From NCBI GenBank assembly GCA_046350295.1, contig JAXMAR010000003.1, forward strand, positions 1 through 64,000: DNA of 64,000 nt, written 5' to 3'. The translations under genes were made by a program, and so were the position numbers. Positions 35,932 through 43,721 of the stretch are shown here, piece after piece. The notes beneath the pieces are model-generated. The model made no database searches and had not been told where the DNA came from. It saw only the letters and a program-made list of their open reading frames with translations. This stretch comes from JAXMAR01 sp046350295. GTDB lineage: Bacteria; Planctomycetota; Planctomycetia; Gemmatales; Gemmataceae. Numbering within the stretch: the stretch's first letter is position 1; every line of letters begins with the position of its first letter.

Positions 35932-36350
35932 AGCGGGGCAATTGCCGGAGTATTTCCGCCCATTGGCTTTCGCTACGTCCCTGGAGGCTTCCTTTATCGC
36001 TTGGACGAAGGTAAAGACGCCGGAAGGTGACGACATCCTTCGATGGGCAGTAGACCAGGCCGAACAACGCCTTACACTGCTGTTCCCTGCTTAGGTAAGG
36101 TCCAGAAGGCGGTCAGCGCTGCTTACCCACCTGTCTTTGGCAAACGGCGATGAACCCATCTTGCTCCCTGGCGAGCGGTTGGGACCCATGCTAGGAGTCA
36201 GTTACAAGACTGTCTATCGCAATCACCCTACTCCGAGTTCAGGGAGTGTTGAAGCTGGTCAAGAGCTGTACGAGTACGCCAAGCAAGAGGCGAGTAGTAA
36301 CTCTTCGTCGGACCGCCCATGCCGCGGGATGCCGCCTGGAGAAGACATGA
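35921..36350 (+). pseudogene. Remnant of a winged-helix (replication-type?) protein
   Basis: A GTG at 35,921 overlapping the integrase end opens a frame of 57 codons (QLPEYFRPLAFATSLEASFIAWTKVKTP to a stop at 36,094). Further along in other frames are SLANGDEPILLPGERLGPMLGVSYKTVYR and then LLRVQGVLKLVKSCTSTPSKRR, which together look like one winged-helix DNA-binding domain of the kind in plasmid or phage primase/replication proteins. Frames change at least twice. I cannot name the family with confidence. Confidence 0.45.
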
Positions 36351-36913
36351 GCAAGGCGCGTAAGGCATGCACGCCTTTCCTGCTAATTCCGTTTGCTATC
36401 CGATTGCATGGGGACAGAATCTTTTGGACGGTCGCCTTCACCTGCTTACGCCGCCATTGGGCAATTCTTTCGCCCGGCCGCGTCCCGTTTCGCCCATCGG
36501 GTCCGCACGGCTGGCCCGCTGTCGGTTCACACAACTTGAATCTCGTTCGCAACAAGCGGGAGCGGCGTCCACTTCAGAACGGTCTCCCGGCGCCATCTGT
36601 TTGGCGTGGGGAGGTGAAGCCCAGCTCTTTTAGGTGAATGCCTGCTGGGGTAAAATCCACGACTTGAAGGTCGCGGGTACTTTGTTTCCAAGCTGGTGTC
36701 GGAGATATGCTGGAGGTCGAAAAGGGATCTCGTCCTTGCTGCCGGCATTCTGGGTGCTCATCTGTCGTCTCAAAGATGTGAAGGGCACTCCTCTTTTTAC
36801 CAGGCGACGATGTCCTTGTAAAGGGTGAGACGACATGCTTACTGCTCAGCCCTGTTCATCCTCGCGCCTGAACAGGTCGGCGATGCTGCCCCTCACCTTC
36901 TCGGGGCTCGGGG
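36351..36913. other. Region with no convincing gene
   Basis: Several short open frames on both strands but none with a ribosome site plus protein-like composition. The best is a minus-strand 43-codon frame from about 36,761 to 36,630 (MSTQNAGSKDEIPFRPPAYL...), which I do not regard as supported. Confidence 0.5.
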
Positions 36914-37075
36914 TTAGGGTTTCACCGGGAAAGCCTCCTCACCCTTGCTGTTCGTCACGACGCAGCCCTTGCGAGAAATATTCACCTCGGCGACATCGCT
37001 GAGCAGCACGCCGTCGACGCTGACCATGGAGTGACGGTCGTCTGTTGTGAAGAAGACGAACACCCTTTTTGCCAT
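36914..37075 (-). CDS. Small protein, 53 residues, unknown
   Basis: Starts ATG 37,075 with GAGGT 6 bases upstream. It is rich in beta-branched residues: MAKRVFVFFTTDDRHSMVSV, then VLLSDVAEVNISRKGCVVTN, with a compact all-beta look. It directly follows another small gene (TAG, two bases, ATG), so the two form an operon. No family recognised. Small coupled genes of this type are common in mobile elements. Confidence 0.55.
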   Translation of the reverse strand: MAKRVFVFFTTDDRHSMVSVDGVLLSDVAEVNISRKGCVVTNSKGEEAFPVKP

Positions 37076-37077
37076 TG

Positions 37078-37182
37078 CTACCTCGTGATGATGTGGACGC
37101 CGGCTTTCCCGGCCCCGATGAAGAAGCTTGCCAACTGCTCGGCCGCCTCCCGGTTACCCGGCTCGTTCAAAAAGTCTCTCAT
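37078..37182 (-). CDS. Small protein, 34 residues, unknown
   Basis: ATG 37,182 to TAG 37,078: MRDFLNEPGNREAAEQLASF, ending GAGKAGVHIITR. It has AAAGG upstream, composition like a real helix-turn-strand peptide, and a 2-base gap to the following small gene. Too short for confident assignment; kept because of the coupling and ribosome sites of both genes. Confidence 0.45.
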   Translation of the reverse strand: MRDFLNEPGNREAAEQLASFFIGAGKAGVHIITR

Positions 37183-37755
37183 CGTGTACGGCCTTTAGTG
37201 ACGGAGCGCGGTCGACAGCCCGGAGTCCGTTGCGGGAGCCGCGTGGCCGAAGGTCACCGCCACGGTGCCACCGACCCAACCGCGCAGCCCACGGGCGAAC
37301 GCCTTATTGAACCCGCCCCCTTGAGGGCCAGGTCGACCGCAGCGTTAAAGATTCGATGGCTGACAAAGAGGGGGGTCCTGCCCGCTCCGTGCGGAGCATC
37401 TGAGACTTCAACGCCAGGAGCCTGGGTGTTCGCCCTGGGCCTCGAACTGGGCGCTTTGTCGTCGTGAATTGTCGCCGGTAAGGTTCGTAAGATGCGGAGC
37501 CCGTAACCGAACCCAGCAAGACGAGCAATGGCTTTGATGTCTTTGCGGTGGCAAGAAGCGGCTTCGCGCTAAGGCCCTCGGTTAAGAGCGGCGGCGAACG
37601 CCTTGGCTCGCCCGGTGGGATGAGGTTCTGATATCCGAACGAAAAGAACCTCGACTCTGCAAGGCGAACGGCCTCACGCCAGACATCTCTGTGCAGGAGA
37701 AGGGTGTCGTCTCGCCTTCGCTGACGAGACCTCGACAAGCAACGTTTCCACAGTG
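37183..37755 (-). pseudogene. Degenerate coding remnant
   Basis: On the minus strand two fragments in adjacent frames look like one former gene: FVSHRIFNAAVDLALKGAG (about 37,370-37,305) and FNKAFARGLRGWVGGTVAVTFGHAAP ending in a stop near 37,196. Upstream of 37,370 the frames are open but the composition is not protein-like. I cannot identify it. Confidence 0.35.
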
Positions 37756-37955
37756 TTATTGCCTCTTGGTTTGTTGAACGGTGTCCTCAAGCATCCGGGT
37801 AATGGCGACCTGCACGAGAGCCGCCCAGGTGATTCGCCGGCCGAAGCGGGCTGACTCCAACCCGGCAAGAACGTGGAGCCTTGTCAACGTGTCGGCTGGT
37901 AGTCGAATCGCAGTGTTTTCATCCGCATCGTTTTTGTCCTCCACTGGTAATACAC
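37756..37955 (-). CDS. Ribbon-helix-helix-like small DNA-binding protein
   Basis: The frame ending at 37,756 contains TAIRLPADTLTRLHVLAGLE, then RITWAALVQVAITRMLEDT, a strand-helix-helix pattern as in MetJ/Arc-type or CopG-like regulators and mobilisation accessory proteins. The start is uncertain: the frame is open to 38,082, but the upstream part (MLFPAMRERGSHKRV...) does not look like protein, and a GTG near 37,955 after VLP is the likeliest start. It may regulate a lost neighbour. Confidence 0.45.
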
Positions 37956-38213
37956 GCGAACGTCGCGACTTGACCAAAAAGCGAAGCGAAGATTTTGCAG
38001 GAAGGGGATTTGTGGGGGCCGACGACGGGTCCTGGTGTACTCTCTTATGCGAGCCTCGCTCGCGCATCGCGGGGAAAAGCAACTGCTACACCAACATCAA
38101 GCGCCCGTTCTTATCACGCAGTTCTTATACGGGTCCCGCACCAGCACGCAGTCTGCCGGGGAGTAATCAAACTCCTGTAGGGGCGGCACCAGAATCGGTT
38201 CTGTGGGGTTGAA

Positions 38214-38339
38214 ATGTCCCGCTCTGACCAACCGGCGTCAACGGGCAACCCGAAGGTCTCACCAGCCTCCAAGCTCACAGACGACTCTCCAGAGGACGGC
38301 CTGAAGAAGACCTCTGGATTGCTGGCTAAAGAAGAATAG
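38214..38339 (+). CDS. Possible small hydrophilic protein
   Basis: 41 residues, MSRSDQPASTGNPKVSPASK and LTDDSPEDGLKKTSGLLAKE. It is disordered-looking and has no strong ribosome site. It lies 69 bases upstream of the HEPN-like gene in the same direction. Listed as a possibility only. Confidence 0.3.
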   Translation: MSRSDQPASTGNPKVSPASKLTDDSPEDGLKKTSGLLAKEE

Positions 38340-38408
38340 ACAGACTAAAGGCCATTCCCGGAAGAGGTTACTTCGGGGAAATAGGCCGGGGTCTGCCGCG
38401 AGGACCGT

Positions 38409-39185
38409 ATGCACACCATGAACGTGAGTGAGTTCATCCAGTTCGTTCGCCTAGCTACGGAATTGAAGAACCTCGCTCTAGACAGAAAACACGATGAGTT
38501 ACCCGAGCAAATCAATTCCTCCCTGGCCGCGTTCCCCGCTATGGCCATCACGCTGGCGGAGTCAATGCAGTTGGACGCGACGTTGGCGGCAGCGAGCGAC
38601 TTCTCGGCCCGCTTGGCACGCACTGACCTGCCCAATATGTCATTTGAAGAAGTCACACAACGATTAGATATGATGCTAAAGACTCTTGAGGCCCAAACGA
38701 CGGGACGCTTGTTGATGTATACGGACGGGGCAAAGACGCTCTACTGGAACAACGACAAGCCGTTTGGAGATGAGGTGGCCAAGAAGTTCCCAGAGTTGGC
38801 GTTTGAAATCGAGGAAGCAAGCAAGTGCTTCGCCGTTGGGCGTTTCACGGCCTGCGTGTTCCACCTGATGCGTGTCATGGAAATGAGTTTGGCTCGCGTC
38901 GGCCGATTACTGAAGCTGAAACTGGACTTGGACCAAGTGTGGGGAGCCATTCTGAAAGACATAAGGTCGGCTATTGAAGCTCTCCCCGGCAAGGCAAAGA
39001 GTGCATCCGCGAGAGACCAAAAGCGGTACGCCACATTCGCGGAACTAGGGATTTACCTCCAACATGTGAAAGATGTCTGGAGAAACAACACGATGCACCC
39101 GAAGAACACGTATACGGAGGAGGAAGCGGAGCGTATCTTCCGCTGTGTCCGCCAGTTCCTCGAATCGCTCGCCAAGCTCCGTTAG
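38409..39185 (+). CDS. HEPN-like protein with R-x4-H motif
   Basis: 258 residues from ATG 38,409; ATG 38,418 is also possible. The N-terminal half (about 1-110) is helical. The C-terminal half has the HEPN pattern ASKCFAVGRFTACVFHLMRVME, then RYATFAELGIYLQHVKDVWRNNTMHPKNTYTEEEA, where RNNTMH (about residues 224-229) fits the R-x4-6-H catalytic motif of HEPN ribonucleases. HEPN proteins are known as toxins and RNases in antiviral systems. The lack of a paired antitoxin gene next to it leaves the role open. Confidence 0.7.
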   Translation: MHTMNVSEFIQFVRLATELKNLALDRKHDELPEQINSSLAAFPAMAITLAESMQLDATLAAASDFSARLARTDLPNMSFEEVTQRLDMMLKTLEAQTTGRLLMYTDGAKTLYWNNDKPFGDEVAKKFPELAFEIEEASKCFAVGRFTACVFHLMRVMEMSLARVGRLLKLKLDLDQVWGAILKDIRSAIEALPGKAKSASARDQKRYATFAELGIYLQHVKDVWRNNTMHPKNTYTEEEAERIFRCVRQFLESLAKLR

Positions 39186-39311
39186 AGGCGGTCGTCCACC
39201 TCCTGATGCCGGCCCAAAGTGGCATCCAGCCCCCAACACACTCTTCCCACATGACACTCTTCCCACATGCGGCCCCGGAAGCTCCGCTCGCGCAGCAGAT
39301 GCCAGATGCGG

Positions 39312-39629
39312 CTACACACTGGCGGGCTTTAGGCTAGCCTTGGGTTCTTCCAAACGAAATCGGCCCTTGCTGAGTTCCGTCAACTCAAACGTGGGTGGGC
39401 CTTCGTCGCCCCACTTGTCCGCCTTGTGTCGCCTCAAAAACTCCCGCAAGGACCTTCCGCGAAGCTCCGGGCAGTCCCTCCAGAAGCCTCCTTTGAGTTG
39501 AAAGACGTATTCGGTTCCTGCAACCTCGATAATCGCCTCGGTCAGCCCCTTGAAATACCTGTTTCGGTTCGGGATGCCGATGCGGATACCCAAGGACGTT
39601 CCGCCATTGCTCCAGGCCGATACTCGCAT
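39312..39629 (-). CDS. Small protein, unknown function
   Basis: 105 residues from ATG 39,629, with AAAGGA upstream (the frame extends to 39,686 with no ribosome site). The sequence looks globular: TSLGIRIGIPNRNRYFKGLTEA, EYVFQLKGGFWRDCPELRGRSLREFLRR. No family recognised. It is the second gene of a minus-strand pair; the preceding coiled-coil gene ends 53 bases before its ATG. Confidence 0.55.
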   Translation of the reverse strand: MRVSAWSNGGTSLGIRIGIPNRNRYFKGLTEAIIEVAGTEYVFQLKGGFWRDCPELRGRSLREFLRRHKADKWGDEGPPTFELTELSKGRFRLEEPKASLKPASV

Positions 39630-39682
39630 AGAAGATGTCCTTTCTGGTTGGCGGTGCTGTTGGATATGCACACCGCTCCTGC

Positions 39683-40155
39683 TCATGCCACTTTTGCACC
39701 GGTAATCTTTCCAAGTGCCGTCATCTGCTGAAGGTCGCCAAGAGGCTTCAGAACGAAGGCTTCGATGAGTCGTCTCTGTGCGGACTTTGAGACGCCAGCC
39801 TGGTCCAGGTTTTTCAGCTTCTCTGCCACTAGCTTCTGCTCTCGGATTCTCGCTTCTATTCCTTTGGTGTGTGCTTCAGCTTCGACCGCAAGTCGTGCCC
39901 GCTCGTTCTCCAGACGTACTCGTTCGTTTTCGAGTTGCAGCCTCTCCACCTCCCAAGCGGCTCGCATGGCCTCAGTGCTAGTCGTTTTTCGTCGTTGCTT
40001 GTTCTCAATTCGCAGGCGCTCGTTCTCAAGTCGTAAGCGCTCGTTCTCCAGCCGGGTCCTTTCCCTTGTCGTTCCCCAATCCCGGACAATTTCAATGCAG
40101 TCCTTGATAAAGGTAAAGGGATTCAGCTTTCCCAGGAGTTCTATCCAACCTGGAG
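39683..40155 (-). CDS. Coiled-coil protein, 5' end unclear
   Basis: The ATG at 39,967 gives 94 residues, but the same frame is open and protein-like to about 40,155. It reads IELLGKLNPFTFIKDCIEIV, RDWG, then the heptad-like LENERLRLENERLRIENKQ and VERLQLENERVRLENERARL. No ATG or good GTG is found at the upstream end, so the gene is 5'-truncated or its start was lost. A long two-stranded coiled coil is likely (about residues 30-110), with a globular C-terminus (SAQRRLIEAFVLKPLGDLQQM). It is divergent from the kinase that follows. Confidence 0.55.
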
Positions 40156-40229
40156 AGGCTATGGATGGACTTCAATCCTAGCAGAATGACAAGATAGGGT
40201 TCAAGCACAAGACTCCGGCTGACGCACAG

Positions 40230-41638
40230 ATGAGCAGGGAATGGCACGAAGGCGATGTCGTCGATGGCTGGACGCTTCACGAATGCCTCGGAGCCGGTGG
40301 CAATGGCGAGAGGTTCGGCGAGCCACTCGCGGCGAGACAACGGCGGTTTGAAGTTCCTGCTGGGCCTTCAAGAGCAAGGACAACTCTCGGTTCCGGGGCG
40401 CTTTCGTGATGAAGCCACGGCCTGGGCTTCAACTTGCTCCGCGGTTTCCTGGCGTGCTACCACTACTTGGCCGTAACGTACCGGATGACCCAGTCTCAGC
40501 CGAAGGCGTGTGGTTGGCCACGCCACTTGCGACCCCAATCAGCAAAGCCTTGAAAGACCAGCCTTTGACCGAGGTCGTCAGGGCCATTCTGGCGATTGCC
40601 GACACTTTGGCTGCACTTCACGCCGAGAACGTCTCGCATAGGGATGTAAAGCCGAGCAACCTCTATCAGTACATGGGACGGTGGGTCGTCGGCGACCTCG
40701 GTCTGATTGATTTTCCGGACAAGGATTCAATTACGGAAACGGGCGAACGCTTGGGGCCAATGAACTTTTTAGCTCCTGAGATGTTGGACGACGGAAAGCA
40801 CGCTGAAGGCGCGCAGGCGGATGTCTACTCCCTAGCGAAGACGCTTTGGGTTCTGTCTACAGGCCAAAGAGTGCCGCCACCGGGTGAGCTACGAGCAGGA
40901 AATACTCAGACTTCCATAGGTGCTTATGTCGCTCATTCTGGGGGTCCCCAATTAGACGTTCTTATCGAACGGGCTACACGGTATGCGCCTACCGCAAGAC
41001 CTACTATGGATGAGATTGCCAGAGAACTGTCGGCCTGGCTCACGCCATCGTCCCCTTCGGGCACCCCTGACACTGCTAGGCTTCTTGCGGCGCTCCGTGC
41101 GCGAGCCACTACATTCCACGAGGTGCAGGAAAGCCGGCAAAAGGAATCGCAAAAGATGTTTCACCTTCTGCAACTCGTCAGAACGCAGATGGCAAACATC
41201 GCAAGTGCTTTTGCAGAAACTGGTCTTTCTGACCGCCAGATAAAGTATGACGATGGGTTATTCTTACTTACCGACGCCGGAGTCTCCCAACCGGCAGGCG
41301 GCGCGGACAGTTTTAATGCCCAGGGACTTGTCATAGCGGCTTCTACCCGTGGACCAGGTTACCGTGTGGGGCTGAATTGTCTGATTAGCACGAGTCTTAG
41401 GGGTGATGGGACGACCTTGGTGAGAGGCGGGTATGTGGTGGAATGGGGGAAGTCAAAGCCTGAGCTAATCGGATACCAGGAACATGTGGTCGCTTCCGGT
41501 TCCGCCATAGAACGCAACACGTTGACAACTTTAATAGCTAATTTGTGTCAGACCCTTCCCGCAGCGTTGACGGCTTTCTTGGGCTTCATAGGACGCGGAG
41601 AAGCTCCTCACCCGAGCTTGGACATTGCCGCTTGGTAG
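40230..41638 (+). pseudogene. Serine/threonine protein kinase, frameshifted in its N-lobe
   Basis: ATG 40,230 gives MSREWHEGDVVDGWTLHECLGAGGNGE, a start and glycine loop, then the frame is lost. The next piece, SHSRRDNGGLKFLLGLQEQGQ (with the ATP Lys) and RFRDE, is in another frame. From 40,406 a third frame is open to the end. It has HAENVSHRDVKPSNLY (catalytic loop), VVGDLGLIDF (DFG replaced by DLG), NFLAPEM and DVYSLAKTLWVLS, then a ~180-residue C-terminal domain (MFHLLQLVRTQMANIASAFAETG; LNCLISTSLRGDGTT). No membrane segment is seen. Without the frameshifts it would be a soluble kinase of about 465 residues. Confidence 0.75.
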
Positions 41639-41730
41639 CTTTCGGGCGATGGCATAGCCTGCCTGTCCTGCTAACACTTCACGTCAGGTAATCGCGAGTC
41701 CCATCCCGGGCCATTGTCGTCTCCCGTCGA

Positions 41731-42471
41731 CTACTTCGGCCAGTTGGCATCAAGAAACAGCACGGTCGCGTCGAGCAACTCGCCAAGCACGGCAGCGAGC
41801 CAAGTTCGTCGCCTTCGCGTCGTGGTGTCGAGAATCTCAATCTCATCTTCAACGCCGTTCACGTCGATTTTGCCCCACGTCTGCTTAACGCCACCCTTTC
41901 CGACGTTGTAGTCGCGCTCTGGCGTGCGGAGGAGGAAGGGGAGGTGAATCGCGATGTTGAAACTTGGCGAGAGTCGGTGAAGGAGAGTGTTCCGGATGGC
42001 TTGCCATTCGTTGAACTCGCCGCTTTTCAGGACTTTATCGAGAACGTCAGGAAGGTGGCCGGGGTATGCGTGTCGTAATCCGGCTAATGTAGGTGTCGGC
42101 TTGATGTCTCGTCTCTTTCCTGCTGTTGTCATGTCGAAAACAGCGGGCCTAAGCATGCTGCCAATGGCAAAAAGAGCGTAGCAGTAGCTTTCGACAAGAG
42201 CGCCGCCCGAGGTGAAAAAACCAAAAAGCTCCTTTGCTTGCTGATAGTGCTGTTCGTGGTCGCACGGCTCGGCCCGAACAAGCGCAGTGAAGGCTTCGTC
42301 GTGTTCCGCGCATTCCCTGAAGCGATAAGCTACCGCCATCCACGCGTGGGCGAAATGTCGGTAAACGTCTTTGACGCTATGAGGAACAGTCTGTTGAACG
42401 CGCTCGTATGCCTTCAAAGGGAAATCGGTCGGGACGCCGATGCCAAGAGCCACCAAATGAACCGTTTCCAT
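41731..42471 (-). CDS. HEPN-like helical protein with R-x4-H motif
   Basis: 246 residues. Almost all helical (VKDVYRHFAHAWMAVAYRFRECAEHDE; YQQAKELFGFFTSGGALVESYCYALFAIGSML). Near residue 168, EWQAIRNTLLHRLSPSF has R-x4-H (RNTLLH) as in HEPN RNases, and ALVESYCYALFAIG resembles the first HEPN helices. It is the last gene of a five-gene minus-strand run that starts with a sigma factor and kinase, with 24 bases between it and the upstream 88-residue gene. I infer an effector role; the kinase may control it. Confidence 0.62.
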   Translation of the reverse strand: METVHLVALGIGVPTDFPLKAYERVQQTVPHSVKDVYRHFAHAWMAVAYRFRECAEHDEAFTALVRAEPCDHEQHYQQAKELFGFFTSGGALVESYCYALFAIGSMLRPAVFDMTTAGKRRDIKPTPTLAGLRHAYPGHLPDVLDKVLKSGEFNEWQAIRNTLLHRLSPSFNIAIHLPFLLRTPERDYNVGKGGVKQTWGKIDVNGVEDEIEILDTTTRRRRTWLAAVLGELLDATVLFLDANWPK

Positions 42472-42495
42472 GGGTCCTCCGGGAGTAGGACGGGG

Positions 42496-42762
42496 TCAAC
42501 GGCCGGTAGGTTCGGTCGTCGCCCAAACCTCGGTGCCTGGCGGTATCTGCTCCTTCGTAAGGTCAGCGAGCAGCAGCGGCATCTCACCGTTCCTGACTGG
42601 GCTCCATTCCCCGGTGCCGGCGATTGTGGCCGTCACCACGGAACCGTCCGGCCGGCGTAGGGCGACTTCGTCACCCAACTTAAGGAACGGGCCTTTCGGC
42701 ACGCCTGGGAGCGTCAGCAGGCCCCGCTCGTAGACCTCGATGGTGACGACGAAGAGTCTCAT
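42496..42762 (-). CDS. Small beta-rich protein (EF-Tu domain-2-like pattern)
   Basis: 88 residues. MRLFVVTIEVYERGLLTLPG, LKLGDEVALRRPDGSVVTATIAGTGEW and LLLADLTKEQIPPGTEVWAT follow the beta-barrel pattern of translation-factor domain 2 or related binding barrels. Its start overlaps the stop of the upstream repeat-protein gene (ATGA). A binding partner for a neighbouring protein is a guess. No catalytic motif. Confidence 0.6.
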   Translation of the reverse strand: MRLFVVTIEVYERGLLTLPGVPKGPFLKLGDEVALRRPDGSVVTATIAGTGEWSPVRNGEMPLLLADLTKEQIPPGTEVWATTEPTGR

Positions 42763-43716
42763 CTGCGCATCATGGCCGTTGCGTGCGGCGATTGCAACCT
42801 CCGTTGGTTCGCGTGCGAGAGGGCGTATCGGATGCCTTCCTGCTCAACGCCGCCATCACCCGGTAGAGCGACGACCCTCCCTTTACAACCACGATGGCCC
42901 TGATACAGGGCCGAGTGAATTGCTCCCCAGGTCTCGCCTGGAGCCTCCGGGATGGGACCTGAAGTGTGTCGAGGTAAGCGGCCTGTCCTTCTCAAGAACG
43001 CCTTCGCCCACCGGATGACCTGTTCCGTCGAGAGCTTCGGCACCGCCTTGCGATTTCGGACCTTTCGTTTCTTCATCAGGAATCGGGCCAGCGAGCCGTA
43101 TCCGCTGAGACCACGAGAACCCGCAATGAAAGCCCCATTTACTGTGGCCCAGGTCTCACCAGGCGTCTCGGCTTCAGGGATGGGACCGGACTCGCGATTC
43201 GGCCATCGGCCTCTTTTCGCGCGAAAGGCGTCAGCCCATGAAAGGACGAGCCTCCCACTGAGCCGAGAAAGGGCATGCACATTTCTTACGCCGCGTTCCT
43301 TCAGTAGGAGGAGAGAAAGAGACGAGCCGCCCGGTAAACCTCGTCGACCATAGCGGAGGGCCTTGTCGATTGCCCGCCACGTCCCGTGGGCGTCATCAAT
43401 CTTGCCTGACCAAACCGCAGGCCACGCACCATGCTTCTTGAAATAGGATTCGGCCAATCCCAGGACTGTGCGAGCGGTCAAACGAGGCGGGTGCAGACGG
43501 TGCTTCACGCCCCGTCGTTCGAACAGGAGCATGGCGAGAGAACCCTGGGGAGACCCCGGTGCCCCTTTCTCAAAGCCTCGCTTACCCCACGCCACGTCAG
43601 GTCGATTTGACCGTCCACGGGTCCGGGTCGCTGTTGCTGGGCCATCGCTTCCATCGCTTGCGGAAGCGGTCCGCCCAGGCGAGGATTTCGGAGATGTAGA
43701 TGACGGGTCGGCGCAT
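42759..43716 (-). pseudogene. Protein of tandem WxxA...GxWP repeats, frameshifted near its start
   Basis: About four repeats of ~70 residues, each with a helix (ILAWADRF; VLGLAESYFKKHGAWP; VLSWADAFRAKRGRWP; VIRWAKAFLRRTGRLP), then SGPIPEAPGETW, then an AL-x2-G-x-RGL helix and SL-x-LLL-x-RGVRN. ATG 43,716 opens the first repeat, but two frame changes (near 43,615 and 43,560) are needed to join it to the long frame that starts at 43,595. Such repeat proteins occur in Gemmata-type genomes; they look like small DNA-binding helical modules, but this is unproven. It follows the kinase by 5-18 bases. Confidence 0.6.
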
Positions 43717-43721
43717 GGCGG

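Noticed and set aside
36137..36637. 166-codon plus-strand frame as an intact gene
   Set aside because: Only its first 35 codons look like protein; the rest continues better in another frame, so it is treated as part of a remnant.
37304..37738. 144-codon minus-strand frame
   Set aside because: Arg/Ser/Leu-rich shadow-like composition, no ribosome site, and better coding fragments occur in a neighbouring frame.
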